Shown here piece by piece: positions 33,949 through 44,124 of a DNA stretch of 64,000 bases (position 1 is the stretch's first letter; every line of letters starts with the position of its first letter). A program made the position numbers and the translations under genes. The notes beneath the pieces were generated by a model that saw only the letters and a list, made by a program, of their open reading frames with translations, did not search any database and was not told the DNA's origin. This DNA is from Marivirga harenae (lineage in GTDB: Bacteria > Bacteroidota > Bacteroidia > Cytophagales > Cyclobacteriaceae): the NCBI RefSeq assembly GCF_030534335.1, contig NZ_CP130565.1, positions 2,563,501-2,627,500 of the forward strand, written 5' to 3'.

Positions 33949-34491
33949 TTAACGATAACATTTTGGAGATTGGAGAGTGGTATATTCCCAACCGATGACC
34001 AAGCCTTTTTCTGGTTCTGGACATTCAAAATATACTCCTTCTTGTTGAGGATATTGAGATCCAAATGGAAAAACATCCTTTACTCGTGAAGCTACTTTTA
34101 CATTTTCTGGATTGCTGATATCAATTGCAAGTAAATCTGATGCTTGATCCGCATATAGGATATTGTTTCTAACTGCAACATCATTGCTCCCTGCAATCTG
34201 AATGAAACCAATATTTTGGGGATTTTGTGGGTCTTGGTTATCGAATACATGAATTCCTTTCAAGCGATCTACTAATAGAAGATATTCATTAATCACATAA
34301 ATTTTACCTGGATCTTCAATTTCTCTAGCGGCTAGTGTTTTTATTTCAGTTTCGCTCTCTGTAGCGTAGATCGGTCGGTATCCCTCCACTTCTTCTACAT
34401 CAAAATTAGGAACATTTTCCCATCTATCGCAAGAGGATATAAAAATAGGTAGAAGGCTAAATGTTAATAGTTTTAGTAATTTTGTTTTCAT
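33949..34491 (-). CDS. LVIVD-repeat lipoprotein (short)
   Basis: About 180 residues from ATG 34491, chosen because it gives a standard lipoprotein signal (FISSC, Cys21); the frame is open further upstream to 34614 but that part is not export-like. It carries two LVIVD-like repeats (YLLLVDRLKGIHVFDNQDPQ and LLAIDISNPENVKVASRV) and a C-terminus with two cysteines. First gene of the three-gene LVIVD/barrel operon. Confidence 0.7.
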   Translation of the reverse strand: MKTKLLKLLTFSLLPIFISSCDRWENVPNFDVEEVEGYRPIYATESETEIKTLAAREIEDPGKIYVINEYLLLVDRLKGIHVFDNQDPQNPQNIGFIQIAGSNDVAVRNNILYADQASDLLAIDISNPENVKVASRVKDVFPFGSQYPQQEGVYFECPEPEKGLVIGWEYTTLQSPKCYR

Positions 34492-34670
34492 TACTTCCTT
34501 AAAGTTAAAGTTCGATTTAATGACACATGTACTGTTAGAATGGTTGTAAAACAATTCCTTCAGTAAGAATATATTTGATGTTGGAAAGCTTCTAGGGTTA
34601 AAGTAAATATACATCTTTTAAATATTACTTTTTCAAATATTTATAGCATCTTAGCAAGAGAGAAATAAAT

Positions 34671-36650
34671 ATGAATCGTAATCAAATACTCTTTTCTTTA
34701 ACACTATTTGTTTTTTGCTTGAGCTTTAATTTGTATTCCCAAAGAAAAGCTAATACAAAAGATAGTACGGAAGTTAATAGACTTAACAATCTCTTTAAGA
34801 TTCAATATCGAAGTCAACCGTCCAAAAGTTTTGAATATGCCAGTACAGCCCTCGAGATAGCCAAAAGGATAAATTTCCTTCAAGGCGAAGCAAATGCCTT
34901 AAATAACCTAGGGGTTTATTATAAGCAAAAAGGCGATTATGATAAAGCGTTGCAAAATTTCAAGCTTTCTTTTAATATATATGATTCCATAAGAGATAAG
35001 GAAGGGCTTGGGAAATCAGTTAGTAATATCGGCAACATTTATTCGATTAATGAAGATTTTGAGCGGGCTCTGGACTACTATACTGATGCAAAGAAGATAT
35101 TTACGGAGCTAGATGATGACCCTAAATTGTTAAAGATTTTAAATAACATAGGGAATATATATCTTGATCAAGGGCAGGAGCTTGAAGCAGAAAATTACTA
35201 TCGTCAGGTGCTGAGTATTTATGAAAGCGATCCCGAAAAATCATCCTTATTTGATCCTTACAGTAATATAGGAAAGATATATTTTAATAGGCAAGAATTT
35301 GATAGCGCACTTTATTATTTTAATAAGTCTCTTAAAAAGGAAGAGTCTGCTGATAATAAATTTGGCATTTCTTCAGCCCTGGTGAAAATAGCGCGCCTTC
35401 ACAATGCACGAGGAAGTCTTTTGGCAGCCAAAAATGCTGCTTTAGATGCCGTAGATATAGCTAATGAAATAAATGCTAAGCCCATTTTACTAGACGCTTA
35501 CAGCACTCTTGCTGAAGTATATCTGCATTTGGAAGATTTGGAAAATTCTTATGTTTATATGAATCAATTTCACATCATGAATGATAGTATTTTCAATGAG
35601 ACATCTCGAAGGGCAATAGCGGAACTGGAAAAAAGTATAGAATTGGAACAGAAAGAAAAGGAAATAGCGTTGTTGAAAAAGGAATCTGAGATTAAAGATT
35701 TGCAATATCAAAATAGTCAGTTATATATCTTTGGATCGGTCACTTTTAGTGTTTTACTTCTAGCTTTGGCTATCCTTTCTTTTTTAAAATTTAAGCAAAA
35801 TCGTAAAGCCAAATCACTACTGGAATACCAAAACTATCAAATACTAAAAAGTAAGCAAGCTATTGAAATTCAAAAGATGAAGCTGGAAAGTTGGAATCAA
35901 AATATTACTGATTCCATTGAGTATGCCAAGAGTATTCAGGAAGGGATTATGAATAAGAATAGTTTTAAAGAAAATATTCCCTCCTCGTTTGTGTACTATA
36001 AGCCGAAAGATATTGTAAGCGGTGATTTTTATTGGTATTCCAGACAGGAAGGTTGTGATATTTTAGCTTTGATCGATTGCACCGGGCACGGGGTAGCAGG
36101 AGCCTTTATGACCGTCATTGCTAATGCTACCATGAACCAAATTGTAAATGAGGAGAAAGAAATTGAACCTCATAAAATCCTCGCTAAGTTAGATGTTAAA
36201 GTGATGGAGATTTTGAAGCAAAAGGAAGTGACCACAAGTAACCACAGTATGGATGTGGCATTATGCAAAATTGATTATGAAAAGAAAGTAGTTACTTTTT
36301 CAGGAGCAAAAAGACCACTTTATGTGGTAGAAAATAATAGATTAACTGAATTCAAAGGTAATAATTTCACAGTAGGTGAGTACTTTAATTCCCCTCACAA
36401 GAAATTCACCTATCAAGAAATAGATATAGAACCTAAACAAACCTTTTATTTGAGTTCCGATGGTTATGCAGACCAGTTTGGTATCAACACCCAGAAGAAA
36501 TATTTAAGAAAAAGATTTAAGACACTTTTAGAAAGCATATCAAATAAAAGTCTACCAGAGCAAGACAAAAGCCTCGAAAAAGAAATGAAAAGATGGCAAG
36601 GTGAAATGGAACAAACCGATGATATGTTGGTGATTGGGTTTAGGGTATAA
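34671..36650 (+). CDS. TPR-containing PP2C/SpoIIE-type serine phosphatase
   Basis: 659 residues: signal peptide (1 to about 24), TPR repeats at about 55-310 (GEANALNNLGVYYKQKGDYDKA and similar), a coiled coil (ELEQKEKEIALLKKESEI), one membrane span (about 350-372), a short coiled coil, and a C-terminal PP2C_SIG/SpoIIE domain (about 430-659) with VSGDFYWY, ALIDCTGHGVAGAFMT and TDDMLVIGFRV metal-site motifs. The TPR part should face the periplasm and the phosphatase the cytoplasm, as in signal-sensing phosphatases that act on anti-sigma-factor antagonists. No partner gene is adjacent. Confidence 0.88.
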   Translation: MNRNQILFSLTLFVFCLSFNLYSQRKANTKDSTEVNRLNNLFKIQYRSQPSKSFEYASTALEIAKRINFLQGEANALNNLGVYYKQKGDYDKALQNFKLSFNIYDSIRDKEGLGKSVSNIGNIYSINEDFERALDYYTDAKKIFTELDDDPKLLKILNNIGNIYLDQGQELEAENYYRQVLSIYESDPEKSSLFDPYSNIGKIYFNRQEFDSALYYFNKSLKKEESADNKFGISSALVKIARLHNARGSLLAAKNAALDAVDIANEINAKPILLDAYSTLAEVYLHLEDLENSYVYMNQFHIMNDSIFNETSRRAIAELEKSIELEQKEKEIALLKKESEIKDLQYQNSQLYIFGSVTFSVLLLALAILSFLKFKQNRKAKSLLEYQNYQILKSKQAIEIQKMKLESWNQNITDSIEYAKSIQEGIMNKNSFKENIPSSFVYYKPKDIVSGDFYWYSRQEGCDILALIDCTGHGVAGAFMTVIANATMNQIVNEEKEIEPHKILAKLDVKVMEILKQKEVTTSNHSMDVALCKIDYEKKVVTFSGAKRPLYVVENNRLTEFKGNNFTVGEYFNSPHKKFTYQEIDIEPKQTFYLSSDGYADQFGINTQKKYLRKRFKTLLESISNKSLPEQDKSLEKEMKRWQGEMEQTDDMLVIGFRV

Positions 36651-36660
36651 AACAAGAATA

Positions 36661-36686
36661 GGGATCGAGTTAAAAACTCTCATCCC
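36661..36686. terminator. Weak hairpin between convergent genes
   Basis: GGGAT-c-GAGTT / AACTC-tc-ATCCC, overlapping the last codons of the arginase-family gene. The T run is poor, so termination is only a possibility. Confidence 0.3.
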
Positions 36687-37743
36687 AATCCAACTTACCC
36701 TGAGAAACACCCATTAAATTGCACAATCGATATAAAATTCTAGCACCCACGTTTCCATTCCAGTCAGTATTTTCTCCTGGAGCTACTTCATTCAAGTCAA
36801 AGCCAATGATTTTCTTGCCGTTTTTAACTAACCTTGTCAATAAATAAATGATTTCGGAATAGCTAATACCTCCTGGCACTGGCGTGCCAGTATTTGGGCA
36901 AAGTTCAGGTCTTAAACCATCTATATCAAAGGTGATATATACCTCATTGGGTAATTCCTTAATTATTCTATCGCAGATAATGGTCCATGATTCTCCTTCG
37001 AACATTCCGACTTTAATATCATCATCATAAAAAACATTAACTCTATCACCCTGCTTCTCAGCAAATCTAATTTCCTCTTCACAGAAATCTCTAATGCCTA
37101 CTTGCACCATTTTTTCAATCTGAGGAACAGTTTGTAACATATTATAGGAGATAGATGCATGCGAATAATCGAAGTTTTCATAGGCCTTCCGGAAATCCAT
37201 ATGGGCATCAATTTGTAGCACACCAAATGACTCATGCTGAGTAGCCAAGGCTTGGACCGCACCCAAAGGCGTGCTATGATCTCCACCTACTAAGCCTAAA
37301 AGCTTACGTTTTTCTAATTGCATTAAAGATTTGGATTTAACCCAATCCACCATTTCTGCACAAACCGAATTGACATCCTTCAAAAGGCTTATTCCTTTTT
37401 CACTGTTTTCTTCTCCAGCCTCCAATAAGCCAATATATTCCTCTGCTAATATTCGGTTTTTATTGCTTTTAGTCAATAGTCCTTGATCAATTGGAAGCAT
37501 TTGAATCCCCAATTGCCAAGCATCAATTATATCTTTTTGATATAAATCCACTTGAGTGGAGGCTTCTAAAATATGTTGCGGACCTTGAGCTGTGCCAGCA
37601 GCATATGAAACGGTGACCTCCCAAGGAACAGGTAATAAAATTAAATCTGCTGTTTTTTCATCAAAGGGTAATCCAAAAATATTTTCCGTATTGCCCAAGC
37701 CATTTGGATCAAAGGCATTTATTAAATCTTGTTTTTTACTCAT
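36670..37743 (-). CDS. Arginase/agmatinase/formimidoylglutamase family hydrolase
   Basis: 357 residues of the ureohydrolase superfamily. Manganese ligands are visible in GGDHSTPLGAV, IDAHMDFR and TFDIDGLRPELCP. Members hydrolyse arginine, agmatine or formiminoglutamate; sequence features alone do not separate these here, and no histidine- or arginine-degradation genes are adjacent. It ends seven bases from the SixA-like phosphatase start region on the same strand, downstream of it. Confidence 0.85.
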   Translation of the reverse strand: MSKKQDLINAFDPNGLGNTENIFGLPFDEKTADLILLPVPWEVTVSYAAGTAQGPQHILEASTQVDLYQKDIIDAWQLGIQMLPIDQGLLTKSNKNRILAEEYIGLLEAGEENSEKGISLLKDVNSVCAEMVDWVKSKSLMQLEKRKLLGLVGGDHSTPLGAVQALATQHESFGVLQIDAHMDFRKAYENFDYSHASISYNMLQTVPQIEKMVQVGIRDFCEEEIRFAEKQGDRVNVFYDDDIKVGMFEGESWTIICDRIIKELPNEVYITFDIDGLRPELCPNTGTPVPGGISYSEIIYLLTRLVKNGKKIIGFDLNEVAPGENTDWNGNVGARILYRLCNLMGVSQGKLDWDESF

Positions 37744-37749
37744 AAATAA

Positions 37750-38247
37750 TTATTGAATGTCTTCTGGTCTAATATATTCTATTAAATCACAGTTTTTTTC
37801 CGATACCTCCGACCAAGAGGAATAAGGAATTTGAATATGAACAATACCTGCTGGTTCAATATAACCTAATTCTGCACCAGTTATATACTCAGAAATGTAG
37901 GTGATTGATGGATTATGACATATAATGATAGCTGAACGCATTTCTGCAGGAATTTCCGAAATCACTTTTAACATAATTCGAGCGGAAGCTTCATAAACAT
38001 CTTCTGAAGCCTCAATATGGTCTGATTTTACGCCTAATTGCTCATTTATTCTTTGCATAGTATCAGTTGTCCTTTGAGCAACACTATGTAAAATGATATC
38101 AGGATGAAATTCCTTTTGTTTTAAATACATTCCGACTTTTGAGGCGTCCTGCAAACCCTTTGAAGTTAATTGGCGTTCCACATCTTTTAAGCCGACATTT
38201 GGTTCTTCTGCCTCGCCATGGCGAATTAAATAAAGATCTTTAACCAT
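37750..38247 (-). CDS. SixA-like histidine phosphatase
   Basis: About 165 residues from ATG 38247, which places the catalytic motif LYLIRHGEAEE at residues 5-15; the frame is open upstream to 38289. Further family marks are LTSKGLQDASKVG, SVAQRTTDTMQ and IICHNPSITYISEYI with the second catalytic His. E. coli SixA removes phosphate from histidine of phosphorelay or PTS proteins; the substrate here is not known. Confidence 0.85.
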   Translation of the reverse strand: MVKDLYLIRHGEAEEPNVGLKDVERQLTSKGLQDASKVGMYLKQKEFHPDIILHSVAQRTTDTMQRINEQLGVKSDHIEASEDVYEASARIMLKVISEIPAEMRSAIIICHNPSITYISEYITGAELGYIEPAGIVHIQIPYSSWSEVSEKNCDLIEYIRPEDIQ

Positions 38248-38383
38248 TTGATTGATTAGCTGTTTGTAAGTAAAATTAGGATTATTCATTTAACTATCTT
38301 AGTAAACGAGTAAAAACCTAAATTCTTTTTTTCTAAAAAAATTTAATGATATTTGAATTTCAATTTAAAATAAGCCAATAGAT

Positions 38384-40741
38384 ATGTCGAAAAATTTAGT
38401 GATAGTGGAGTCACCAGCCAAAGCCAAAACTATTGAAGGTTATTTAGGAAAGGATTATAAAGTGCTTTCCAGTTATGGCCATGTTCGTGATTTACCAAAA
38501 GGAAACAATGCCATCGACATTGAAAATGGTTTTAAACCTACTTATGAAATCTCTAAAGATAAGAAGGAAGTCATTAAGGCATTAACAAAAGAAGCAAAGT
38601 TGGCGGAGATGATATACCTCGCTACTGATGATGACCGTGAGGGAGAAGCAATTTCTTGGCATTTGAAAGAGGCTTTAAAATTAGACGATAGTAGAACTAA
38701 AAGGATTGTTTTTAGGGAAATCACAAAGTCTGCTATCCAAAATGCCATCAATTCTCCAAAAGGAATCGATATAGATTTAGTAAATGCGCAACAGGCCAGA
38801 AGAATTTTAGATAGATTAGTTGGCTTTGAGCTTTCTCCAATTTTGTGGAAAAAGATAAAAACTGGACTTTCTGCCGGAAGGGTGCAGTCTGTAGCGGTAA
38901 GAATTGTAGTAGAGAGAGAAAGAGAAATCGATAAATTTAAAGCCGAATCATTTTATAAGGTTCAAGCATTTTTCAATGTAGAAGGTAGTGAATTAAAGGC
39001 AGAGCTTCCAGGAAGGTTTAAGACGGAGAAAGAAGCAATGGCCTTTTTAGAAAAGTGCTTAGATGCTGAATTTTCAATAGGAAAATTAGAGAAAAAACCA
39101 GCTAAGAAAACCCCAGCGCCACCTTTTACGACATCCACATTGCAACAGGAAGCGTCCAGAAAACTAGGATTCTCTGTTTCTCAGACCATGACATTAGCCC
39201 AAAGGCTATATGAAGCTGGTAAAATCTCTTATATGAGAACTGATTCCTTAAATTTATCAGATGAGGCTAAGGATGGAGCTGCCAAAGAAATTAAGTCAGA
39301 GTACGGAGCGGAATATGCACATACTAGGACTTTTAAGACCAAATCAGCGGGAGCGCAAGAGGCTCACGAAGCTATCAGACCTACGAATTTTTCTACTAAA
39401 GAAGCAAGTAGCGATTATAATGAACAGAGGCTTTATGATCTCATTTGGAAACGAGCAATTGCTTCTCAAATGTCTGATGCACAGATAGAAAAAACCAATG
39501 TCAGTATTGATATTTCCAATACAGATCAAACCTTAAGTGCTAGCGGTGAAGTTGTGAAATTTGAAGGCTTCTTAAAAGTGTATATAGAATCCACGGATGA
39601 AGAGGAGGAAGGAGAAAGTAATGTAACTAAAGGCATGCTTCCTCCATTACAAGTTGGGCAAACATTAGATCTGAAAAAAATGCAGTCGAGAGAAGGATTT
39701 ACTCGACCACCTGCGCGATATAATGAAGCTACTTTAGTGAAGAAATTAGAAGAAATGGGAATAGGTCGACCATCTACATATGCACCAACCATTTCAACAA
39801 TTCAGAAAAGGGGTTATGTCAACAAGGAATTCCGTGACGGAAGAGATCGTAAATATGTTGAGATGGTTTTAGAAAACGGAAAAATAAACCGATTGGAAAA
39901 AACTGAAATAACCGGAGCAGAGAAAAATAAATTATATCCCAGCAATTTAGCTATGGTGGTAAATGACTTCTTAGTCGAGCACTTCCCAAATGTGACAGAT
40001 TATAATTTTACGGCTAAGGTAGAGCAAGAATTTGATGAGATTGCCAAAGGGGAAAAGATTTGGAACAATATGATCAATAAATTCTATGGGGAATTCCATG
40101 AGAAGGTTGATGAAGCGGAAAGTATTGAAAGAAAAGATGTTAATACTGGACGTGAATTGGGTATTGACCCGAAAACAGGTAAAAAAGTCATTGTCCGTTT
40201 AGGGAAATATGGTCCTTTGGTTCAATTAGGGGAAACTCCGGATAAGGAAGATGAGGAAGCAGAAAAACCACAATTTGCAAGCTTAAGAAAAGGACAATTC
40301 ATTGAAAGCATTACTATTGAGGATGCTTTGGAATTATTCAAACTACCAAGAGATTTGGGTGACTATGAAGACAAAAAAATGGTTGCTGCCATTGGACGGT
40401 TTGGCCCATATGTACGGCATGATAGTAAATTTGTGAGTATTCCGAAAGGAGAGGATCCTTTAGAGATTACGGCTGAGAGAGCCATTGAATTAATAGAAGA
40501 AAAGCGAAAAGCGGATAGGGAGAAATTTATTAAAAGCTTTGAGGAAGACCCTGAAGTGCAGGTTCTAAACGGAAGATGGGGGCCGTATATTAAATTCGGT
40601 AAGAAAAATGTAAAGATTCCTAAAGATAAGGAACCAACAGAATTAACTTATCAGGAATGTGTAGAGCTAGCGGAAAAAACTCCAGATAAAAAGGGAGGTC
40701 GTAAAGCGGCTCCTAAAAAGAAAGCAACAAAGAAGAAATAA
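38384..40741 (+). CDS. topA: DNA topoisomerase I
   Basis: 785 residues, type IA topoisomerase that relaxes negatively supercoiled DNA. Toprim domain at the start (IVESPAKAKTIEGYLG, SSYGHVRDLP, LATDDDREGEAISWHL), the core with QQARRILDRLVGFELSP and SAGRVQSVA, and the active-site tyrosine in ISYMRTDS. The C-terminal part has TopoI repeat modules without zinc cysteines (RFGPYVRHD, GRWGPYIKFGKK) and a lysine-rich tail. Followed by a clear terminator. Confidence 0.97.
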   Translation: MSKNLVIVESPAKAKTIEGYLGKDYKVLSSYGHVRDLPKGNNAIDIENGFKPTYEISKDKKEVIKALTKEAKLAEMIYLATDDDREGEAISWHLKEALKLDDSRTKRIVFREITKSAIQNAINSPKGIDIDLVNAQQARRILDRLVGFELSPILWKKIKTGLSAGRVQSVAVRIVVEREREIDKFKAESFYKVQAFFNVEGSELKAELPGRFKTEKEAMAFLEKCLDAEFSIGKLEKKPAKKTPAPPFTTSTLQQEASRKLGFSVSQTMTLAQRLYEAGKISYMRTDSLNLSDEAKDGAAKEIKSEYGAEYAHTRTFKTKSAGAQEAHEAIRPTNFSTKEASSDYNEQRLYDLIWKRAIASQMSDAQIEKTNVSIDISNTDQTLSASGEVVKFEGFLKVYIESTDEEEEGESNVTKGMLPPLQVGQTLDLKKMQSREGFTRPPARYNEATLVKKLEEMGIGRPSTYAPTISTIQKRGYVNKEFRDGRDRKYVEMVLENGKINRLEKTEITGAEKNKLYPSNLAMVVNDFLVEHFPNVTDYNFTAKVEQEFDEIAKGEKIWNNMINKFYGEFHEKVDEAESIERKDVNTGRELGIDPKTGKKVIVRLGKYGPLVQLGETPDKEDEEAEKPQFASLRKGQFIESITIEDALELFKLPRDLGDYEDKKMVAAIGRFGPYVRHDSKFVSIPKGEDPLEITAERAIELIEEKRKADREKFIKSFEEDPEVQVLNGRWGPYIKFGKKNVKIPKDKEPTELTYQECVELAEKTPDKKGGRKAAPKKKATKKK

Positions 40742-40746
40742 ACGTG

Positions 40747-40775
40747 AAGCCTGAGAAATCAGGCTTTTTTATTTT
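40747..40775 (+). terminator. Terminator of topA
   Basis: AAGCCTGA (40747-40754), GAAA tetraloop, TCAGGCTT (40759-40766), then T6. It reaches the stop of the convergent GNAT gene. Confidence 0.85.
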
Positions 40776-41056
40776 AGAACGTCCTGAATACTTTCGTATT
40801 TTTCAAAGGCATGTTTTGCATATGGACACAAAGGCAATATTTTTATATTCAATTCTCTAGCCTGCTGAACCACTTTAATAAGAAGATTCTTCCCTATTCC
40901 TTGACCTTTCAGCCTTTCATCTACTTCAGTATGGTCAATAATCCATAAAGAATTAGGCGTTATAGAGATGGTCATCTGAGCAAGTGGAGAATCCAATTCT
41001 CCTAGATATGCTTTTCCCTTGTTACCTGAGTTTTGAAATTTTATTTCTTTATTCAT
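40769..41056 (-). CDS. Small GNAT-family N-acetyltransferase
   Basis: 95 residues, the short GNAT/YjdJ (NATD1-like) type: a beta strand, the HTEVDERLKGQGIGKNLL acetyl-CoA loop, and a LPLCPYAKHAFEKYE C-terminus. Substrate unknown. Convergent with topA, separated only by the topA terminator. Confidence 0.85.
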   Translation of the reverse strand: MNKEIKFQNSGNKGKAYLGELDSPLAQMTISITPNSLWIIDHTEVDERLKGQGIGKNLLIKVVQQARELNIKILPLCPYAKHAFEKYESIQDVLK

Positions 41057-41194
41057 AATGCACTTTGTTTGTATTAATTTAAAATAGTTAAATACTTTTA
41101 AACTCCAGTAAATTCCAAATTTTATTTTCTGAATGCAACTTTTAGTAATTTAAGATCATCTTATGTTTGCAGATTTAGAACATAAAGATCTTTA

Positions 41195-41494
41195 ATGGCA
41201 GCTCGCTCCAAGAAATTATTTTTGATACTTAGCATTTTATTATCAAACTTCTTGATAATTCATTCGCAATCGATTGACGATATTAAAAATGATAAAGTAA
41301 TTCTTAAAGCTGATGAGGAGGTTAGACACAAGAACGAAATCAAGGTTCAAGTAATTGACTCTACACAGTATTCAAAATTAATTACTAAAGATTCTAAGGA
41401 AAAAGATAAATCAAGTAACATGAAATTAAGATCTGCTACTGGACTTATATCTTTTTTTAATGAAGTTCTGTTTTACTGGTTTCAATGTCCTTAG
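41195..41494 (+). CDS. Hypothetical small secreted protein
   Basis: 99 residues with a signal peptide (MAARSKKLFLILSILLSNFL..., cut near IHSQS), a charged lysine/aspartate-rich middle and a hydrophobic C-terminal segment ISFFNEVLFYWFQCP with a penultimate Cys. I do not recognise it. It stands alone between GNAT and EamA genes. Confidence 0.5.
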   Translation: MAARSKKLFLILSILLSNFLIIHSQSIDDIKNDKVILKADEEVRHKNEIKVQVIDSTQYSKLITKDSKEKDKSSNMKLRSATGLISFFNEVLFYWFQCP

Positions 41495-41578
41495 TTAGTT
41501 TAAATTCAATAATTAACTCAAACATCCTTACAGTTTTCACAATTAGATTATAGCTTTGCCAATCTTAACAATCTGTGA

Positions 41579-42433
41579 ATGAATAAAGGTGTCCTCTATA
41601 TGCTTATTGCAGGCTTTCTTTTTGCAAGCATGAATGTTTTTGTAAAAATGCTGCCCAATATTCCTGCGGTAGAAATTGTGTTTTTTCGTTCGCTCATTTC
41701 ATTTGTGATGAGTTTTGCCTATTTGAAAGTGATAAATGTTCCTGTCTTTGGAAACAATAAAAAACTGTTGATAGCGCGTGGGGCGGTGGGAGCCGTAGCT
41801 TTGACGATGTACTTCTATACACTGCAAAATATACCATTAGGTAGTGCTGTCACAATGCAATTTCTTTCACCTATATTTACTTCCATTTTGGGTATTTTTA
41901 TAGTCAAGGAGAAAGTGCATCCTAAGCAGTGGATTTTCTATTTAATGGCTTTTGCGGGTTTGATTATTATTCAAGGATTCGACCCGAGGGTCTCACTCCA
42001 GATGTTTATGATAGGAATTAGTTCCTCTATTTTTGCAGGATTAGCATATAATATTATCAGGAAAATAAAGATGACAGAGCATCCACTTGTTATCGTTTTT
42101 TATTTCCCTTTAGTCACAGCCCCTTTAACTGGAGTTTATTCTGCTTTCAACTGGACCATGCCTGTTGGCCATGAATGGCTGATTTTATTAGCAATAGGGG
42201 TATTGACTCAGTTTGCTCAATATTTTATGACGATGTCCTATCAAGCTGAAGATCTATCAAAAGTGGCCAGTTTAAAATATTTAACTATAGTTTATGCCTT
42301 AGGCTTTGGGTATGTATTCTTTGATGAAACATATAACGGGATTGTATTCTCTGGAATTGGACTGATTTTAGCGGGAGTGATCTTAAATGTGTGGTATAAA
42401 AACAGATTAGAGAAAAATCAAAGAGGAATATGA
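41579..42433 (+). CDS. EamA/DMT-family transporter
   Basis: 284-residue membrane protein with about ten hydrophobic spans in two EamA halves (FRSLISFVMSFAYLK in the first; the second starts around residue 145). DMT transporters move metabolites or drugs; the substrate is unknown. It starts 84 bases after the small secreted protein gene with no clear shared control. Confidence 0.85.
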   Translation: MNKGVLYMLIAGFLFASMNVFVKMLPNIPAVEIVFFRSLISFVMSFAYLKVINVPVFGNNKKLLIARGAVGAVALTMYFYTLQNIPLGSAVTMQFLSPIFTSILGIFIVKEKVHPKQWIFYLMAFAGLIIIQGFDPRVSLQMFMIGISSSIFAGLAYNIIRKIKMTEHPLVIVFYFPLVTAPLTGVYSAFNWTMPVGHEWLILLAIGVLTQFAQYFMTMSYQAEDLSKVASLKYLTIVYALGFGYVFFDETYNGIVFSGIGLILAGVILNVWYKNRLEKNQRGI

Positions 42434-42590
42434 TGAGTTTTCTCGAACGAATTACCCATATTATCGAAATGATGAGTTTTTCGTTGTACCTTTTGAAGGT
42501 TTTTCACAATTTATGAGTTGGAAAATAATGAGCTTCACGTAAGATTGTTATATCTTTAAAATTATTATTGCTGGTAGCGGTGTGTTTTGA

Positions 42591-44111
42591 GTGACTGCGA
42601 GTAAAGGAAATATATCTTTGGAAAAGGAAAATCTTCAAATAAGTAGTGAATTAGAGGCAGTAAAGAAAAAACTGGCTCAATATCAGTATGCCGCAGCTGG
42701 AGCAAATGAAGGCCTGTGGGATCATAATCTGATTTCAGGTGAGGTCTTTATATCACCTCCGTGGATTACCATGTTAGGCTACAAACCGAATGAAATCCAA
42801 GACTATTTTGAATTGTGGGAGAAATTAATGCATCCCGATGACAAACCCTTTGCAGTAACTGCATTTAATGAATTTATAAAAGGCGAAAGAAAAGAATACA
42901 ATATACAATTTAGATTAAAGCACAAAAATGGGCATTACATTTGGGTACAATCTACAGCGCAGCTCACCCTTGATGAAAATGGCAAACCAATAAGGGTTTC
43001 TGGTTCACACCGTGATATTACAGACAAAAAGAGCAGTGAGGAACTAATCAAATCTAGTGAAGAAAAGTATAAAAATTTCTTCCAAAACTCTCTTATCGGG
43101 ATTATGAGAGTGCAAAAATCTAATCAAAAGGTATTAGAAATTAATCAGAAAGGACTGAATATTTTAGCATTGCCGGAGATTCCCCGCCATATGAAAATAA
43201 CAGATCCATTCTTAGACGAAAATGAATCGGCTGATTTCCTAAGTGCCTTAGAAAGTAAAAACTCGATTGAGGAGTTTGAAGCAAAATTTGAACGTTGGGA
43301 TGAATCTGAAACTTGGGTTTCAATTTCAGCAATTCAGATTGAAGCAAATGACTCTATGTTTTATGATATTATTTTTAGGGATATCAGCGAGTTTAAAGAA
43401 AACTTAAAGGAACTCCAAAGACTGAATTTTGAACTTGATAATTTTGTTTATCATGCTTCTCATGACATTCGTTCTCCTCTGCGCTCGCTCATGGGTTTGA
43501 TTGAAATTCTTAAAACAGAAACCCGAACTTCTGAAATTAGGAAGGTCATTGAAATGATGACTGGCAGTATCAATAGATTAGATAAGTTTGTTGTCGATTT
43601 ATTGGCGATGTCTAGGAATAATCGCTCAGATGAACCCGAGGCAGTACCTGTAAACTTTATGGTGGAGGTAAATAATAGTATAACCAATTTTCACCATGTT
43701 TATACCACCAAGAATCTTGAGATCAGAACAAAAGTTATCCAATCGTACCCATTTCATTCTGATTTAACTAAAATCCGTATTATCCTTAATAATTTGATAT
43801 CAAATTCAATTAAGTACAGAAAAAATTTAGAGGACGAATTTTCTTATATTAATATTGATATTGAAACCTCGCCCAAGGAAGCTTCAATCATTATTGAAGA
43901 TAACGGAGAAGGAATACCTACTGATAAAATGGATAAAATATTTGATATGTTTTATCGTGCTTCTGAAAATAGCGAGGGCAGCGGATTAGGTATGTATATT
44001 GTTAAAAATGTCATAAAAAAACTGAAAGCCGAAATTCAAGTTAAATCAGAAGAAGGTTCAGGGACTAAGTTTACAATTCATATTCCAAATAATTATAAAA
44101 GAGAAGTTTAA
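42591..44111 (+). CDS. PAS-domain sensor histidine kinase
   Basis: 506 residues with no membrane span, so cytoplasmic. After a short coiled coil (about 8-30), there is a PAS/PAC domain (about 35-150, [24 protein letters not shown] and [12 protein letters not shown]), a second PAS (about 155-270), HisKA with the phospho-His in [14 protein letters not shown], and HATPase_c with N box [18 protein letters not shown] and [11 protein letters not shown]. Starts at GTG 42591. No response regulator is adjacent; panB follows after 13 bases. Confidence 0.9.
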   Translation: MTASKGNISLEKENLQISSELEAVKKKLAQYQYAAAGANEGLWDHNLISGEVFISPPWITMLGYKPNEIQDYFELWEKLMHPDDKPFAVTAFNEFIKGERKEYNIQFRLKHKNGHYIWVQSTAQLTLDENGKPIRVSGSHRDITDKKSSEELIKSSEEKYKNFFQNSLIGIMRVQKSNQKVLEINQKGLNILALPEIPRHMKITDPFLDENESADFLSALESKNSIEEFEAKFERWDESETWVSISAIQIEANDSMFYDIIFRDISEFKENLKELQRLNFELDNFVYHASHDIRSPLRSLMGLIEILKTETRTSEIRKVIEMMTGSINRLDKFVVDLLAMSRNNRSDEPEAVPVNFMVEVNNSITNFHHVYTTKNLEIRTKVIQSYPFHSDLTKIRIILNNLISNSIKYRKNLEDEFSYINIDIETSPKEASIIIEDNGEGIPTDKMDKIFDMFYRASENSEGSGLGMYIVKNVIKKLKAEIQVKSEEGSGTKFTIHIPNNYKREV

Positions 44112-44124
44112 AAATATTTTATTC

